44,450 nucleotides of DNA, taken from NCBI GenBank assembly GCA_903889265.1, contig CAISWS010000004.1, positions 1-44,450 of the forward strand, read 5' to 3'. Source of the DNA: an uncultured Bacteroidota bacterium. Lineage in GTDB: Bacteria > Bacteroidota > Bacteroidia > Chitinophagales > LD1. Under the pieces are notes generated by a model. That model searched no databases. It had not been told where the DNA came from and saw nothing but the letters and a program-made list of their open reading frames with translations. The position numbers and the translations under genes are program-made. Of this stretch, positions 9,698 through 18,289 are shown one piece after another. The first letter of the stretch is position 1. Every line of letters starts with the position of its first letter.

Positions 9698-9736
9698 ATT
9701 TTCGCCCCCTAAAATCGCATTGGAATTTAAAACGTT

Positions 9737-12382
9737 ATGAAAAAGTATCCGGTTTTTGTTGTAATTTTTTTGGCATGCGGTTTCAAGGCAATGGCGCAGG
9801 CATTTTTGATCGCCAACCCATCGTTCAATAATACTGCAACCGAAATCAGCTGCGATTACTACCAGTTAACACCCGACGTATCATTTCAGCAGGGCGCTAT
9901 CTGGTTTAACCATCAGCTTAACCTCAGCACGCCCTTCGATTTTACGTTTGATATCTTTATGGGCACCAACAACGGCCAGGGCGCCGATGGTATGGCCTTT
10001 ATTATTCAAAATCAGGGCCAGAACCTGGGCCCGCAGGGTTCATTTGGCAGCCAGTTGGGCTACGGCACTTTTCCGGGGAAATCCCTTGCTGTTGAGTACG
10101 ATACTCATAATAACGGGCCAGGCGCTCCTTACGGCGATATAGCCCAGCACCACATTGCTATTGATACCGGTGGTATTCAGTTTCCATCTGCTGCAGGCCC
10201 GGTTCCCGCTCTGGCTTCAGGTAACAACATTGATGATGGTAACTGGCATACTACCGAAATAGTATGGGCTCCGGGAACGCAAACCATGACCATCTATTTT
10301 GATGGGGCTGTGCGCCTTACAACTACCTTTACCGGTGGGCTTGCAGGTTCAATCTTTAATAACCAGAACCTGCTTTACTGGGGTTGGACCGGTGCCAGCG
10401 GAAGCAAATTCAATACCCAACAGGTACGCATACCCTTAAAGGCAGATTTTGTTGCAGCCAATAACTATTTCCAATGCGGTTTGAACAATGTTCAATTTAC
10501 CGACTCATCTGTTAGCGGATTGCATGACCTTACTTACTTATGGAGCTTTGCCGATGGTACTACAGCCACCACGCAGGATGTATCACATAACTTTGCATCC
10601 TCTGGTAGCTATAATGTAAATCTTTCCGTTACGGATGGTGGCGGATGCATGGCTGACACAGTTATTCCGGTTAAGGTTTATACGGTTCCGGCTATTACTC
10701 CTTCACAAACCAACGTTACCTGCTTTGGTTATGGCAACGGCATTGCACGCGCAGCGGTAACAGGCGGAACTCCCGCGTACACTTACACCTGGGTACCACA
10801 GGTAAGCACCGTAGACTCTGCCTTAGGCCTGGCGCCCGGAAATTACGGACTGATTGTTACCGACCAAAATGGCTGTGCCGATACCACCGGTTATATTATT
10901 ACCCAGCCTCCGGCTTTAACTGATTCGTTGGTGCAGGTTAATGTTTTATGCTTCGGCCAATCAACCGGTTCACTTACTTCAATAGCCGGTGGCGGAACAC
11001 CAGGTTATAGTTACCGCTGGAACCCCAACATAGCCAACACAACCAACACAAATTCCAGCCTGGCCGCAGGCACATACTCAACTACACTCGTAGATGCCAA
11101 TGGTTGCCGCGACTCATTAGTGGCTGTTATTACCGAGCCCGCAGCACCGCTTGCTGCTACGTTAGCCATTACGAACGTTCCCTGCTACGGCACATCGTCA
11201 GGCTCCGTTACAGTTACTGCCAACGGCGGTACTCCGGCATATACCTATAACTGGAATCCTTCCGAACCAGCTACTGCCTCCATAAACCAGGTTCCCGCAG
11301 GTAATTATAGCGTTACCGTTACTGATGCAAATGGCTGTTCTCTGGTTGAAGATACCATCATAACGCAACCATCTGCTGCACTTTCCTTAACCGTTACTGC
11401 TACCCCGGTTTTATGTTATGGTTACCCAACCGGAACCATTATAGCCATAGCAGCAGGAGGCACTCCGGTATATTCTTTTACGCTTGCCAGCGGTGGCACA
11501 TCTGTTACCAGCAACTCAGGCGAATTCCACAACCTGCTGCCAACTACTTATACAGTAACATTAACTGACCAGAAAGGCTGTACAGCCGATAGCGTTGTTA
11601 CCGTTAATTCGCCACCACAACTGGTAATCGACAGCACACCCGCTATTTCTCCCAAATGCTATGGCTACACAGACGGGCAAATAAAAGTATCGGCCGGAGG
11701 AGGAACACCAGGATACAGCTATCAGTTTTCAAACGGTGTTACCGATACCAGCGGAATAGATAATAACATCGCTGCAGGAACCTATAAAGTTACTGTTACA
11801 GATAACAGCGGCTGTACAGTAGCAGACAGTACTATTACCCTAACCCAACCAGATTCTGTTATTGTAAATGTTACTCCTGCACCGGTACAGGTAATTTTAG
11901 GTAACGAATTGCAGTTAGGTGCCACAACAAACCAAAATGGCACTATAACCTATAGCTGGTCGCCCGATTTTGGGTTAAGCTGCTACGATTGCCCCGACCC
12001 GGTATTTAACGGTGTTTTCTCGCAGCCGTACAACGTTGTAGCAACCAACCAAAACGGTTGCTCAGGTAGCTTTCCGTTTACAGTAACAGTGGTACCGGAG
12101 TATAATATCTTTTTTCCCAATGCATTTTTGCCTGAAGGCAGCGGAGCTAACCGCGTATGGCAGGTATTTGGCAAAACAAATGCGGTGCTGGAATTCCACG
12201 TTTCAGTCTTTGACAGGTTTGGAGAAAAGGTTTTTGAAAGCAACTCAGTAGATTACCAATGGGACGGAAGCTTTAAAGGCAAACCTGCCCCCTTGGGGGT
12301 TTATACTTACATGGCCCGAATAGTTTGGCTAAACGACTACACCGAAAAGCTATTTGAAGGCACGGTTACTTTGTTGCGTTAG
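9737..12382 (+). CDS. Secreted lectin-PKD-SprB-repeat adhesin, shorter paralogue, T9SS type B
   Basis: An 881-residue paralogue of the preceding protein with the same domain order. Signal peptide ~1-21 (ends AMAQ). A legume-lectin-type domain covers ~22-240 (GADG with D84; VEYDTHNN with E120, D122 and N126, then D134 and H138/H139 as further candidate metal ligands). A PKD domain covers ~247-310 (LWSFADGT). Five SprB repeats cover ~325-690, followed by the shared Ig-like module (GLSCYDCPDPVFNGVF) and a C-terminal sorting domain at ~795-881 (VFDRFGEKVF, PLGVYTYMAR). In the sorting domain, the usual PNGDGxND start is replaced by LPEGSGANR, so the acidic loop is lost. The tandem position and the conserved YDC module indicate gene duplication, with later change in repeat number. 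Export by T9SS and a role in surface adhesion are inferred. Confidence 0.87.
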   Translation: MKKYPVFVVIFLACGFKAMAQAFLIANPSFNNTATEISCDYYQLTPDVSFQQGAIWFNHQLNLSTPFDFTFDIFMGTNNGQGADGMAFIIQNQGQNLGPQGSFGSQLGYGTFPGKSLAVEYDTHNNGPGAPYGDIAQHHIAIDTGGIQFPSAAGPVPALASGNNIDDGNWHTTEIVWAPGTQTMTIYFDGAVRLTTTFTGGLAGSIFNNQNLLYWGWTGASGSKFNTQQVRIPLKADFVAANNYFQCGLNNVQFTDSSVSGLHDLTYLWSFADGTTATTQDVSHNFASSGSYNVNLSVTDGGGCMADTVIPVKVYTVPAITPSQTNVTCFGYGNGIARAAVTGGTPAYTYTWVPQVSTVDSALGLAPGNYGLIVTDQNGCADTTGYIITQPPALTDSLVQVNVLCFGQSTGSLTSIAGGGTPGYSYRWNPNIANTTNTNSSLAAGTYSTTLVDANGCRDSLVAVITEPAAPLAATLAITNVPCYGTSSGSVTVTANGGTPAYTYNWNPSEPATASINQVPAGNYSVTVTDANGCSLVEDTIITQPSAALSLTVTATPVLCYGYPTGTIIAIAAGGTPVYSFTLASGGTSVTSNSGEFHNLLPTTYTVTLTDQKGCTADSVVTVNSPPQLVIDSTPAISPKCYGYTDGQIKVSAGGGTPGYSYQFSNGVTDTSGIDNNIAAGTYKVTVTDNSGCTVADSTITLTQPDSVIVNVTPAPVQVILGNELQLGATTNQNGTITYSWSPDFGLSCYDCPDPVFNGVFSQPYNVVATNQNGCSGSFPFTVTVVPEYNIFFPNAFLPEGSGANRVWQVFGKTNAVLEFHVSVFDRFGEKVFESNSVDYQWDGSFKGKPAPLGVYTYMARIVWLNDYTEKLFEGTVTLLR

Positions 12383-12392
12383 TTATCCGCCT

Positions 12393-12422
12393 CAAGGGTC
12401 CGCCTTAGTGGCTTAACCCTTG
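12393..12422 (+). terminator. Hairpin after the second adhesin gene
   Basis: caagggt (12393-12399) pairs with acccttg (12416-12422), with an inner gcc/ggc pairing. It starts 11 bases after the stop and has no T-run. Possible terminator. Confidence 0.4.
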
Positions 12423-12435
12423 CTCACCAAAATAC

Positions 12436-12467
12436 TTTGAAATCATACCGCATCATTGTTATTTTTA
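12436..12467 (+). promoter_or_regulatory. Bacteroidota promoter for the CDGSH gene
   Basis: TTTG at 12436-12439, 20 bases, then TATTTTTA at 12460-12467 (one mismatch to TAnnTTTG), 16 bases before the ATG. Confidence 0.5.
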
Positions 12468-12483
12468 AGTCAGAAAAGGCCTT

Positions 12484-12693
12484 ATGGAAGAATTAGAACA
12501 GGAGAAAAAGGATTTTGCCACTATACAATTAAAGCCCCGTGGACCGGTTACCCTTACCGGCAAATTTGAGGTTATACTGGAAGATGGTACTACACTTGAA
12601 AAGCGCGAAAAAGTTTCAATTTGCCGTTGTGGTATGAGCCAGAAAATGCCTTTTTGCGATGGGGCACACAAGGCATTGGCGGCCATTATATAA
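12484..12693 (+). CDS. CDGSH iron-sulfur domain protein
   Basis: A 69-residue cytosolic protein of the mitoNEET/CDGSH type, which holds a redox-active [2Fe-2S] cluster by three Cys and one His. The signature ICRCGMSQKMPFCDGAH is complete: C47, C49, C58 and H62. The usual S of CDGSH is A61 here, a tolerated position. A short beta-rich N-terminal part (PVTLTGKFEVILEDGTTLE) precedes the motif. Such small single-CDGSH proteins are common in Bacteroidota; roles in Fe-S or redox handling are suggested for the family, but the exact task is unknown. Confidence 0.9.
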   Translation: MEELEQEKKDFATIQLKPRGPVTLTGKFEVILEDGTTLEKREKVSICRCGMSQKMPFCDGAHKALAAII

Positions 12694-12736
12694 GATTTAA
12701 TTTAATCACCCTTCCCCCGTAATAAACTCCTCTTAA

Positions 12737-13576
12737 ATGATACTGATTGCTGAGAGCGGCTCTACCAAAACGAACTGGGTTACTGAACAAAACGAGTTGT
12801 ACGAAACCATTGGCTTCAACCCACTGTTCGATACCACTGATACCATTTATAATGAGCTGAATAAACATGAAGGCTTATTAAAAGCGAAAGAAAGTTTTAG
12901 CAAGGTGTTTTTTTATGGGGCCAGCTGCTCGAGCGATGAACGCAATTTAGTGGTGCACAACGCCCTTAAAAAATATTTCACAAACGCAGAGTTAATTACT
13001 ATTGACCACGACCTTAAAGCCGCAGCAATTGCCACCTGGGATGGCCGGCCGGGCATTGCCTGCATACTTGGCACGGGGTCTAATTCGTGCTTGTACGATG
13101 GCAAGGATGTACATGAAGTAGTGCCATCTTTAGGATATGTTTTGGGTGACGAGGGTAGCGGGGCTTATTTTGGTAAAAAGTTAGTGGCTGCTTATTTATA
13201 TCACGAGTTACCCGAAGCCACTAACTACATTATGAAGGAAGTGTATAAGCTTGAAAAAGAAGAGGTGCTTAAAAATGTTTATAACAAGCCCAACGCCAAC
13301 GTTTATTTAGCCCGGTTTGCCAAGGTAATGAATGAGACTACTGATAAGGAATATATGGATAAACTGGCCGAAGAAGGTTTTACTGATTTCTTTAATCACC
13401 ATGTAAAGTGCTATAAAAACTACCAGCAATACCCGGTACACTTTGTGGGCTCTATTGCTTTTCACTTCAAACACGTATTACAGGAAGTTGCCAATAAAGC
13501 AGGTTGCGAACTGGGCATTGTAGACCGTAACCCCGTTTACCGGTTAGTGGAGTGGCATTTGAAAAACGCGAAATAA
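12737..13576 (+). CDS. BadF/BadG-type ATPase, N-acetylglucosamine kinase-like
   Basis: A 279-residue ASKHA-fold sugar kinase-like protein. ATP-binding motifs are visible: AESGSTKTNW at the N-terminus (phosphate 1), ILGTGSNSCLYDG (~108-120, phosphate 2) and LGYVLGDEGSGAYFGK (~131-146), which is typical of N-acetylglucosamine kinase-like members. By family it would phosphorylate an amino sugar such as GlcNAc released during wall or chitin recycling; the substrate is not proven by sequence. The start ATG at 12737 gives the family-typical N-terminus MILIAESGSTKT. It lies 43 bases after the CDGSH gene and ends 15 bases before the convergent regulator gene. Confidence 0.82.
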   Translation: MILIAESGSTKTNWVTEQNELYETIGFNPLFDTTDTIYNELNKHEGLLKAKESFSKVFFYGASCSSDERNLVVHNALKKYFTNAELITIDHDLKAAAIATWDGRPGIACILGTGSNSCLYDGKDVHEVVPSLGYVLGDEGSGAYFGKKLVAAYLYHELPEATNYIMKEVYKLEKEEVLKNVYNKPNANVYLARFAKVMNETTDKEYMDKLAEEGFTDFFNHHVKCYKNYQQYPVHFVGSIAFHFKHVLQEVANKAGCELGIVDRNPVYRLVEWHLKNAK

Positions 13577-13591
13577 TCTGCAACTTCTGTT

Positions 13592-14281
13592 TTAAATAAT
13601 CATTAGCCGGCTTTGTAGTTCGGGTCTGTATTTGCTGCCTATTGGTAAAGTATGGTTTGAAATAATGGCCACTTCTGAATCAAAGCTTTCCAGGTAATTG
13701 ATGTTGATGTAATACGTGCGGTGTATCCTGATGAATTGCGAACTACCTTCTAACTTTTCTTCAATGTTACGCATGGAGCTATTGACCACGTGAATTTTGG
13801 TTTTGGTGTGTATTTTCACATAATCGCCCTGCGTTTCAAAATATAAAATATCATCGTAAACTACTTTGGTCATCACCCCGTTCTCTTTCGCGTAAATGCA
13901 ATTAGCTGTGCTTCGGGCTGGTTGCAATTTTATAAACAGGGGTTCAACCGCTTTTAAAAACTTTCCGTAATCCAGGGGTTTCATCAGGTAGGTAAAAGCC
14001 CCATGTTCAAATGCTTTTACCTGAGTATTTTCTTTTGACCCCATCAATACAAGGCAAGGGAACTCTTTAAAAGTAGCCATTAGTTCAATGCCCGTTAAAT
14101 CAGGCATTTCAGCATTCAAAATCACCAGGTCAATAGAGGAAATATTTTTATGAATATACACCGTTGCATCTGATGCGTTTGTAAATAACTGCACCAGGTT
14201 TAGTTCAGCAATGCCACTTACGTAGTGCTTAATGAGGTTTAAGCAAACCGGATTGTTCTCAACAATTACACAGTTAATCAT
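13592..14281 (-). CDS. LytTR-family response regulator with degenerate receiver domain
   Basis: A 229-residue, two-domain regulator. Residues ~1-120 have the receiver fold (INCVIVENNP; IDLVILNAEMPDLTG; LVLMGSKENT; YLMKPLD). The usual phospho-acceptor Asp, located just before the MP-x-x-x-G motif, is Asn56 (codon aat), and the acidic pair reads E8-N9. The conserved Lys (LMKP) and Ser are kept. Residues ~128-229 are a LytTR DNA-binding domain (DDILYFETQGDYVKIHT, FIRIHRTYYININYL, LPIGSKYRPEL). Phosphorylation-independent or otherwise altered control is inferred. No histidine kinase gene is adjacent; Bacteroidota LytTR regulators usually sit next to a LytS/YehU-type kinase. The convergent neighbour is the GlcNAc kinase-like gene. 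Confidence 0.88.
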   Translation of the reverse strand: MINCVIVENNPVCLNLIKHYVSGIAELNLVQLFTNASDATVYIHKNISSIDLVILNAEMPDLTGIELMATFKEFPCLVLMGSKENTQVKAFEHGAFTYLMKPLDYGKFLKAVEPLFIKLQPARSTANCIYAKENGVMTKVVYDDILYFETQGDYVKIHTKTKIHVVNSSMRNIEEKLEGSSQFIRIHRTYYININYLESFDSEVAIISNHTLPIGSKYRPELQSRLMII

Positions 14282-14442
14282 TTTACTTAAAGTTAATTGT
14301 TATGAATGCTGAGCAGGGGGGCAACTGAACATGTGTAGGTTATGATACGGCAGAACTGAATTTACAGTCGAGCTAAATGATATGAGGTTTGTCAGGTTAA
14401 CTCAAAAATGCCCGAAAAAGATGGGTCTGCGAGATGGAAGCT

Positions 14443-14499
14443 TGTTAAATAAAAACGCAGCTTCAAAATTTTAAACCACAAGGTTTGGTCTTTTGAAGC
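14443..14499 (-). terminator. Terminator of the clpP-clpX unit
   Basis: On the minus strand a 9-bp stem (gcttcaaaa/ttttgaagc; plus-strand 14460-14468 with 14491-14499) holds an inner 5-bp stem (14473-14477 with 14482-14486). It is followed by tgcgtttttattt. It starts about 25 bases beyond the clpX stop. Confidence 0.7.
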
Positions 14500-14524
14500 C
14501 GCGCACTAAACGTGAAAGTTAATA

Positions 14525-15754
14525 TCAGGCAGCCTTTAGTTTGCTTACATTTGTTTTTTCCAAACGGTTCTCAACAAACTCGCGGGTAATCGTAAATTCC
14601 TTAACCCCCGGTTCAGAAGGAAGGTCGAACATAGCATCGGTCATTATCGCCTCGCAGATTGAACGGAGGCCACGGGCGCCGAGTTTAAACTCAAGTGCCT
14701 TTTCAACCACGTATTCAATAGCCTCATCCTCAAATACAAGTTGTATGTTATCGGCTTTAAATATTTTTTTGTACTGTTTCAGCAAAGCATTTTTAGGCTC
14801 GGTAAGTATAGAGGTTAACGCTTCGCGATCCAACGGATCTAAATGCACCAGCACAGGTAAACGGCCAATCAATTCCGGTATTAAACCAAAAGTGCGCAGG
14901 TCCAATGGCGAGATGTGAGCCAGGAAATTTTCCTTTTTCACCTCTTTATCTTCTCCCTTTTTAAAGCCAACCTTACTTTGGTTTAAGCGTGTTGCTATCA
15001 GTTTATCAATTCCCTCAAAAGCCCCACCACAAATAAACAATATATTTGAAGTATCCACTTTTACCATCTTCTGCTCAGGATGCTTTCTGCCACCTTGGGG
15101 TGGCACCAGTACCTCTGTTCCTTCAAGCAATTTCAGCATGGCCTGCTGCACACCTTCACCCGATACGTCCCGGGTGATGGAAGGGTTATCGCCTTTACGC
15201 GATATTTTATCAATCTCATCAATATATATTATGCCGTGTTGCGCAGCATTAATATCGTAATTGCAAACCTGCAACAGACGCGATAGAATGCTTTCCACAT
15301 CCTCACCTACATAACCTGCCTCGGTAAACACAGTAGCATCAACTATAGCAAACGGAACATTCAGAAATTTGGCAATTGTTTTTGCCAGCAGGGTTTTACC
15401 GGTTCCGGTTTGGCCCACCATTAAAATATTGCTCTTTTCAATTTCAACCTCGTCGCTTTTACTCTGGTTCAAACGCTTGTAGTGGTTATAGACCGCTACC
15501 GCAATATATTTTTTTGCCTCGTTCTGGCCAATCACATAACCATCCAAAAACTTCTTGATATCGCGCGGCTTAACGGTACTGGGTAAGTTAAACTGAAACT
15601 TTTTATGCTTCTGAAATAGCTCTTCGTCAATAATCTGCTGGGCCTGACTTACACAGTTTTCGCAAATATGTCCCTCAATCCCGGAGATAAGAATCTGGGT
15701 TTCCTTCTTCTTACGCCCGCAAAATGAGCAACTTGGTTCTGCTTCCTTCTTCAT
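14525..15754 (-). CDS. clpX: ClpX, ATP-dependent unfoldase of the ClpXP protease
   Basis: AAA+ unfoldase that recognises substrates and feeds them to ClpP. Visible parts: an N-terminal C4 zinc finger (CSFC and, about 20 residues on, CENC), Walker A GQTGTGKT, pore loop GYVGED, Walker B IIYIDEIDK, the RKH loop (GGRKHPEQ), and a ClpP-docking loop with VGF in place of IGF (SKVGFKKG). Length is normal. An upstream in-frame TTG at 15760 would add two residues; the ATG at 15754 (MKKEAEPSCSFC) is the likely start. It lies 60 bases downstream of clpP on the same strand, so an operon is likely. Confidence 0.96.
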   Translation of the reverse strand: MKKEAEPSCSFCGRKKKETQILISGIEGHICENCVSQAQQIIDEELFQKHKKFQFNLPSTVKPRDIKKFLDGYVIGQNEAKKYIAVAVYNHYKRLNQSKSDEVEIEKSNILMVGQTGTGKTLLAKTIAKFLNVPFAIVDATVFTEAGYVGEDVESILSRLLQVCNYDINAAQHGIIYIDEIDKISRKGDNPSITRDVSGEGVQQAMLKLLEGTEVLVPPQGGRKHPEQKMVKVDTSNILFICGGAFEGIDKLIATRLNQSKVGFKKGEDKEVKKENFLAHISPLDLRTFGLIPELIGRLPVLVHLDPLDREALTSILTEPKNALLKQYKKIFKADNIQLVFEDEAIEYVVEKALEFKLGARGLRSICEAIMTDAMFDLPSEPGVKEFTITREFVENRLEKTNVSKLKAA

Positions 15755-15820
15755 GTCCAAAACTTCGGTCTTTAACTGTTTACTTACGAAAGTTACTAAA
15801 AATGGTTGTAAACCCGCTGA

Positions 15821-16528
15821 TTAATCTTTTTTAGGTGTGCGCACCAGTACTTCATCAATCATGCCATATTCTTTGGCCTCCTGTGCGCCCATCCAGTAAT
15901 CGCGGTCACTATCTGCTGCAACTTTATCCTTTGGCTGGCCACTATGGTCGCTGATAATGGTATAAAGCTCGTCCTTTATTTTTCTAATCTCTTTTACTGA
16001 GATTTCAATTTCGCTGGCTTTGCCACCAATACCACCCAGTGGTTGATGTATCATTACCCGTGCATGCCTTAAAGCCGTGCGCTTACCTTTTTCGCCAGCG
16101 CAAAGTAAGACAGCAGCCATAGATGCCGCCATACCAGTACATATAGTAGCTACGTCCATCGAAACATATTGCATGGTATCATAAATTCCCAAGCCAGAGT
16201 AAACCTCGCCACCGGGGCTGTGCACATATATCTGCACATCGCTGCGCGAATCGCTGCTCTCTAAAAAAAGCAATTGCGCCTGTATAATTGCAGCAATGTA
16301 ATCATCAATAGGGGTGCCCAAAAAGATGATGCGGTCCATCATTAACCTTGAGAATACATCCACTTCCCTAAAGGGCATCTGGCGCTCTTCAATTACAGTG
16401 CGTGTAAGGTTATCTATCTGACCGCCTCCGCTGTATACTTTCTTTTGATAATTCTCTAAATGCATGCTGCTTAAACCGTGATGTTTTACAGCGTAATTCT
16501 TAAAATCCTGTGCTTCTTTAATGTTCAT
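15821..16528 (-). CDS. clpP: ClpP, serine peptidase subunit of ClpXP
   Basis: Caseinolytic protease subunit that forms the tetradecameric chamber. The catalytic triad is readable: S136 (TGMAASMAA), H161 (VMIHQPLGG) and D210 (SDRDYWM), with the same spacing (25 and 49 residues) as in Escherichia coli ClpP. The oligomerisation strand region IYVHSPGGEVYSGLGIYD is present. An N-terminal extension of ~40 residues precedes the core (propeptide or species-specific tail). In many Bacteroidota tig lies just upstream of clpP; here a divergent acyl-CoA dehydrogenase takes that place. Confidence 0.96.
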   Translation of the reverse strand: MNIKEAQDFKNYAVKHHGLSSMHLENYQKKVYSGGGQIDNLTRTVIEERQMPFREVDVFSRLMMDRIIFLGTPIDDYIAAIIQAQLLFLESSDSRSDVQIYVHSPGGEVYSGLGIYDTMQYVSMDVATICTGMAASMAAVLLCAGEKGKRTALRHARVMIHQPLGGIGGKASEIEISVKEIRKIKDELYTIISDHSGQPKDKVAADSDRDYWMGAQEAKEYGMIDEVLVRTPKKD

Positions 16529-16565
16529 GGCTTTCTATTTCGGTTCTAAAATGACGTTGTTTTTC

Positions 16566-16597
16566 CAAATAAACAAACTTAATCAGGAGACGACAAA
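16566..16597 (-). promoter_or_regulatory. Candidate clpP promoter
   Basis: Read on the minus strand: TTTG (plus 16594-16597), 20 bases, TTTATTTG (plus 16566-16573; one mismatch to TAnnTTTG), then a 37-base leader to the clpP ATG. Apart from this promoter, I see no gene or structured RNA in the 298-base divergent gap 16529-16826. Confidence 0.45.
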
Positions 16598-16826
16598 CCA
16601 CACCTTGTATTTTAATTTGTTGAAAATAACAGGTTTAGGGCTTTATGTGACCAGTGTAGCATCTAACAAATTGTTCTGCTTTATTGTTTGCAGCCCATTA
16701 CAAATTCGTTTCTTTTTGTTACTCCTTAGATTACTTGGCTATTAGAATTAAACCTTTGAGCCTGGAACTCTTCGTTAAACTTAATTCAGCTAACTTCCGT
16801 TGTATTAAAAACTAAACCCCTGATTT

Positions 16827-18188
16827 ATGGCTTCTATTATATCTAAAGTAAAGCAGGCCTACCAGCTTTTCAAACATATCGACCTGGATCAGATAAATCA
16901 TCTCGCATTAAAAGTTGACCTAGGTGCAGTAGTACACAACGTAAGCAAGCTTGACGATAAACAGCTGGCCCAGTTGATGAAAATGCTAAGCGCTGGAGGC
17001 AAAAAAGATAAACCACTTCCACCTATTGAGGGCGATTTTTATCACCTGGGTCATGTATTAACCAAAGACGAACGCGAATTGCAGTTAAAGGTGCGCGATT
17101 TTATGGAAACCGAAGTAAAACCTATTGCCAATCACTATTGGTTGCGGGCTGAATTTCCTTTTGAGATTATCCCTAAACTGGCGGCACTAAATATATGCGG
17201 CACTACTTATCAGGGTTATGGCTGCCCGAATTTAACGCCGATGATGGAAGGAATGCTGGCCATGGAACTGGCGCGGGTTGACACCTCCATTTCAACTTTT
17301 TTCGGTGTGCAAAGTGGTTTGGCGATGGGTTCTATTTATCTGTTAGGCTCAGAAGAACAGAAACAGGAATGGCTGCCAGATATGCAGCAGTTTAAAAAAA
17401 TAGGTGCCTTTGGTTTAACCGAGCCCGAAGTTGGCTCAGGGGCTTCCGGCGGGCTTACGATGGAAGTAAAGCGCAACGGCGATACCTGGGTGCTGAATGG
17501 CCAAAAGAAATGGATTGGCAATTCTACCTTCGCCGATGTAATTATTATTTGGGCGCGCGATGTGGATGATAACCAGGTAAAAGGATTTTTGGTGCGAAAA
17601 GGCTCCCCGGGTTTAAAGGTGGAGAAGATGGAAGATAAAATGGCATTGCGCATTGTGCAAAATGGAATTATCACACTTACTAATTGCGAGATTACAGAAA
17701 AAGACCGCCTGCAAAAAGCCAACAGTTTTAAAGATACTGCCAACGTGTTACGCATGACGCGTGCCGCCGTGGCATGGCAGGCCGTAGGTTGCGCGCGCGG
17801 AGCGTATGAAAGCGCGCTTGATTATACCCGCAAAAGAATTCAGTTCGGTAAGCCTATTGCTTCATTTCAATTGATACAGAATCATTTGGTCGAAATGCTT
17901 TCGAACCTTACCGCTATGCAAACTATGGTGCTGCGCTTATCGCAATTACAGCACGAGGAAAAAATTACGGATGAGCATGCCTCGCTGGCCAAAGTATTTT
18001 GCAGCCTTCGCACCCGTGATGTGGTGAGCCATGCACGCGAGGTGATGGGGGGAAACGGAATACTGCTTCAATATGATGTGGCGCGTTTTGTTGCTGATGC
18101 GGAGGCAATTTATTCGTATGAAGGAACTAAGGAGATTAATTCGTTAATTGTGGGCAGGGCTATTACAGGGTTTAGTGCTTTTGTATAA
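16827..18188 (+). CDS. Acyl-CoA dehydrogenase (glutaryl-CoA dehydrogenase/ACOX4-like)
   Basis: FAD-dependent acyl-CoA dehydrogenase. The core from ~residue 68 (FYHLGHVLTKDERELQ) has the family signatures: FGLTEPEVGSGASG (FAD/substrate), WVLNGQKKWIGNS, and the C-terminal YSYEGTKEINSLIVGRAITG. Glu432 there matches the catalytic base of glutaryl-CoA dehydrogenase and short-chain ACX4-type enzymes. By that similarity it may act on glutaryl-CoA or short acyl-CoA; the substrate is uncertain. The first ~67 residues (helical, Lys/Asp/Leu-rich) extend beyond the usual start and have no recognised domain. It is transcribed alone, divergent from clpP. Confidence 0.86.
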   Translation: MASIISKVKQAYQLFKHIDLDQINHLALKVDLGAVVHNVSKLDDKQLAQLMKMLSAGGKKDKPLPPIEGDFYHLGHVLTKDERELQLKVRDFMETEVKPIANHYWLRAEFPFEIIPKLAALNICGTTYQGYGCPNLTPMMEGMLAMELARVDTSISTFFGVQSGLAMGSIYLLGSEEQKQEWLPDMQQFKKIGAFGLTEPEVGSGASGGLTMEVKRNGDTWVLNGQKKWIGNSTFADVIIIWARDVDDNQVKGFLVRKGSPGLKVEKMEDKMALRIVQNGIITLTNCEITEKDRLQKANSFKDTANVLRMTRAAVAWQAVGCARGAYESALDYTRKRIQFGKPIASFQLIQNHLVEMLSNLTAMQTMVLRLSQLQHEEKITDEHASLAKVFCSLRTRDVVSHAREVMGGNGILLQYDVARFVADAEAIYSYEGTKEINSLIVGRAITGFSAFV

Positions 18189-18289
18189 AAATATTTAATC
18201 TGCATTTTATCATAATCATCATAATAAATCAGCATGCCTGCAATTGATTTGTATTTCCGAAATTCGTCCTGTCTAAAATCTGATTCAGA

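Noticed and set aside
16529-16826. Small RNA or small gene in the clpP-acyl-CoA dehydrogenase gap
   Set aside because: The 74-codon ORF starting at 16521 has a Leu/Phe-rich, unstructured composition and overlaps the clpP start and promoter. I see no terminator or stable hairpin.
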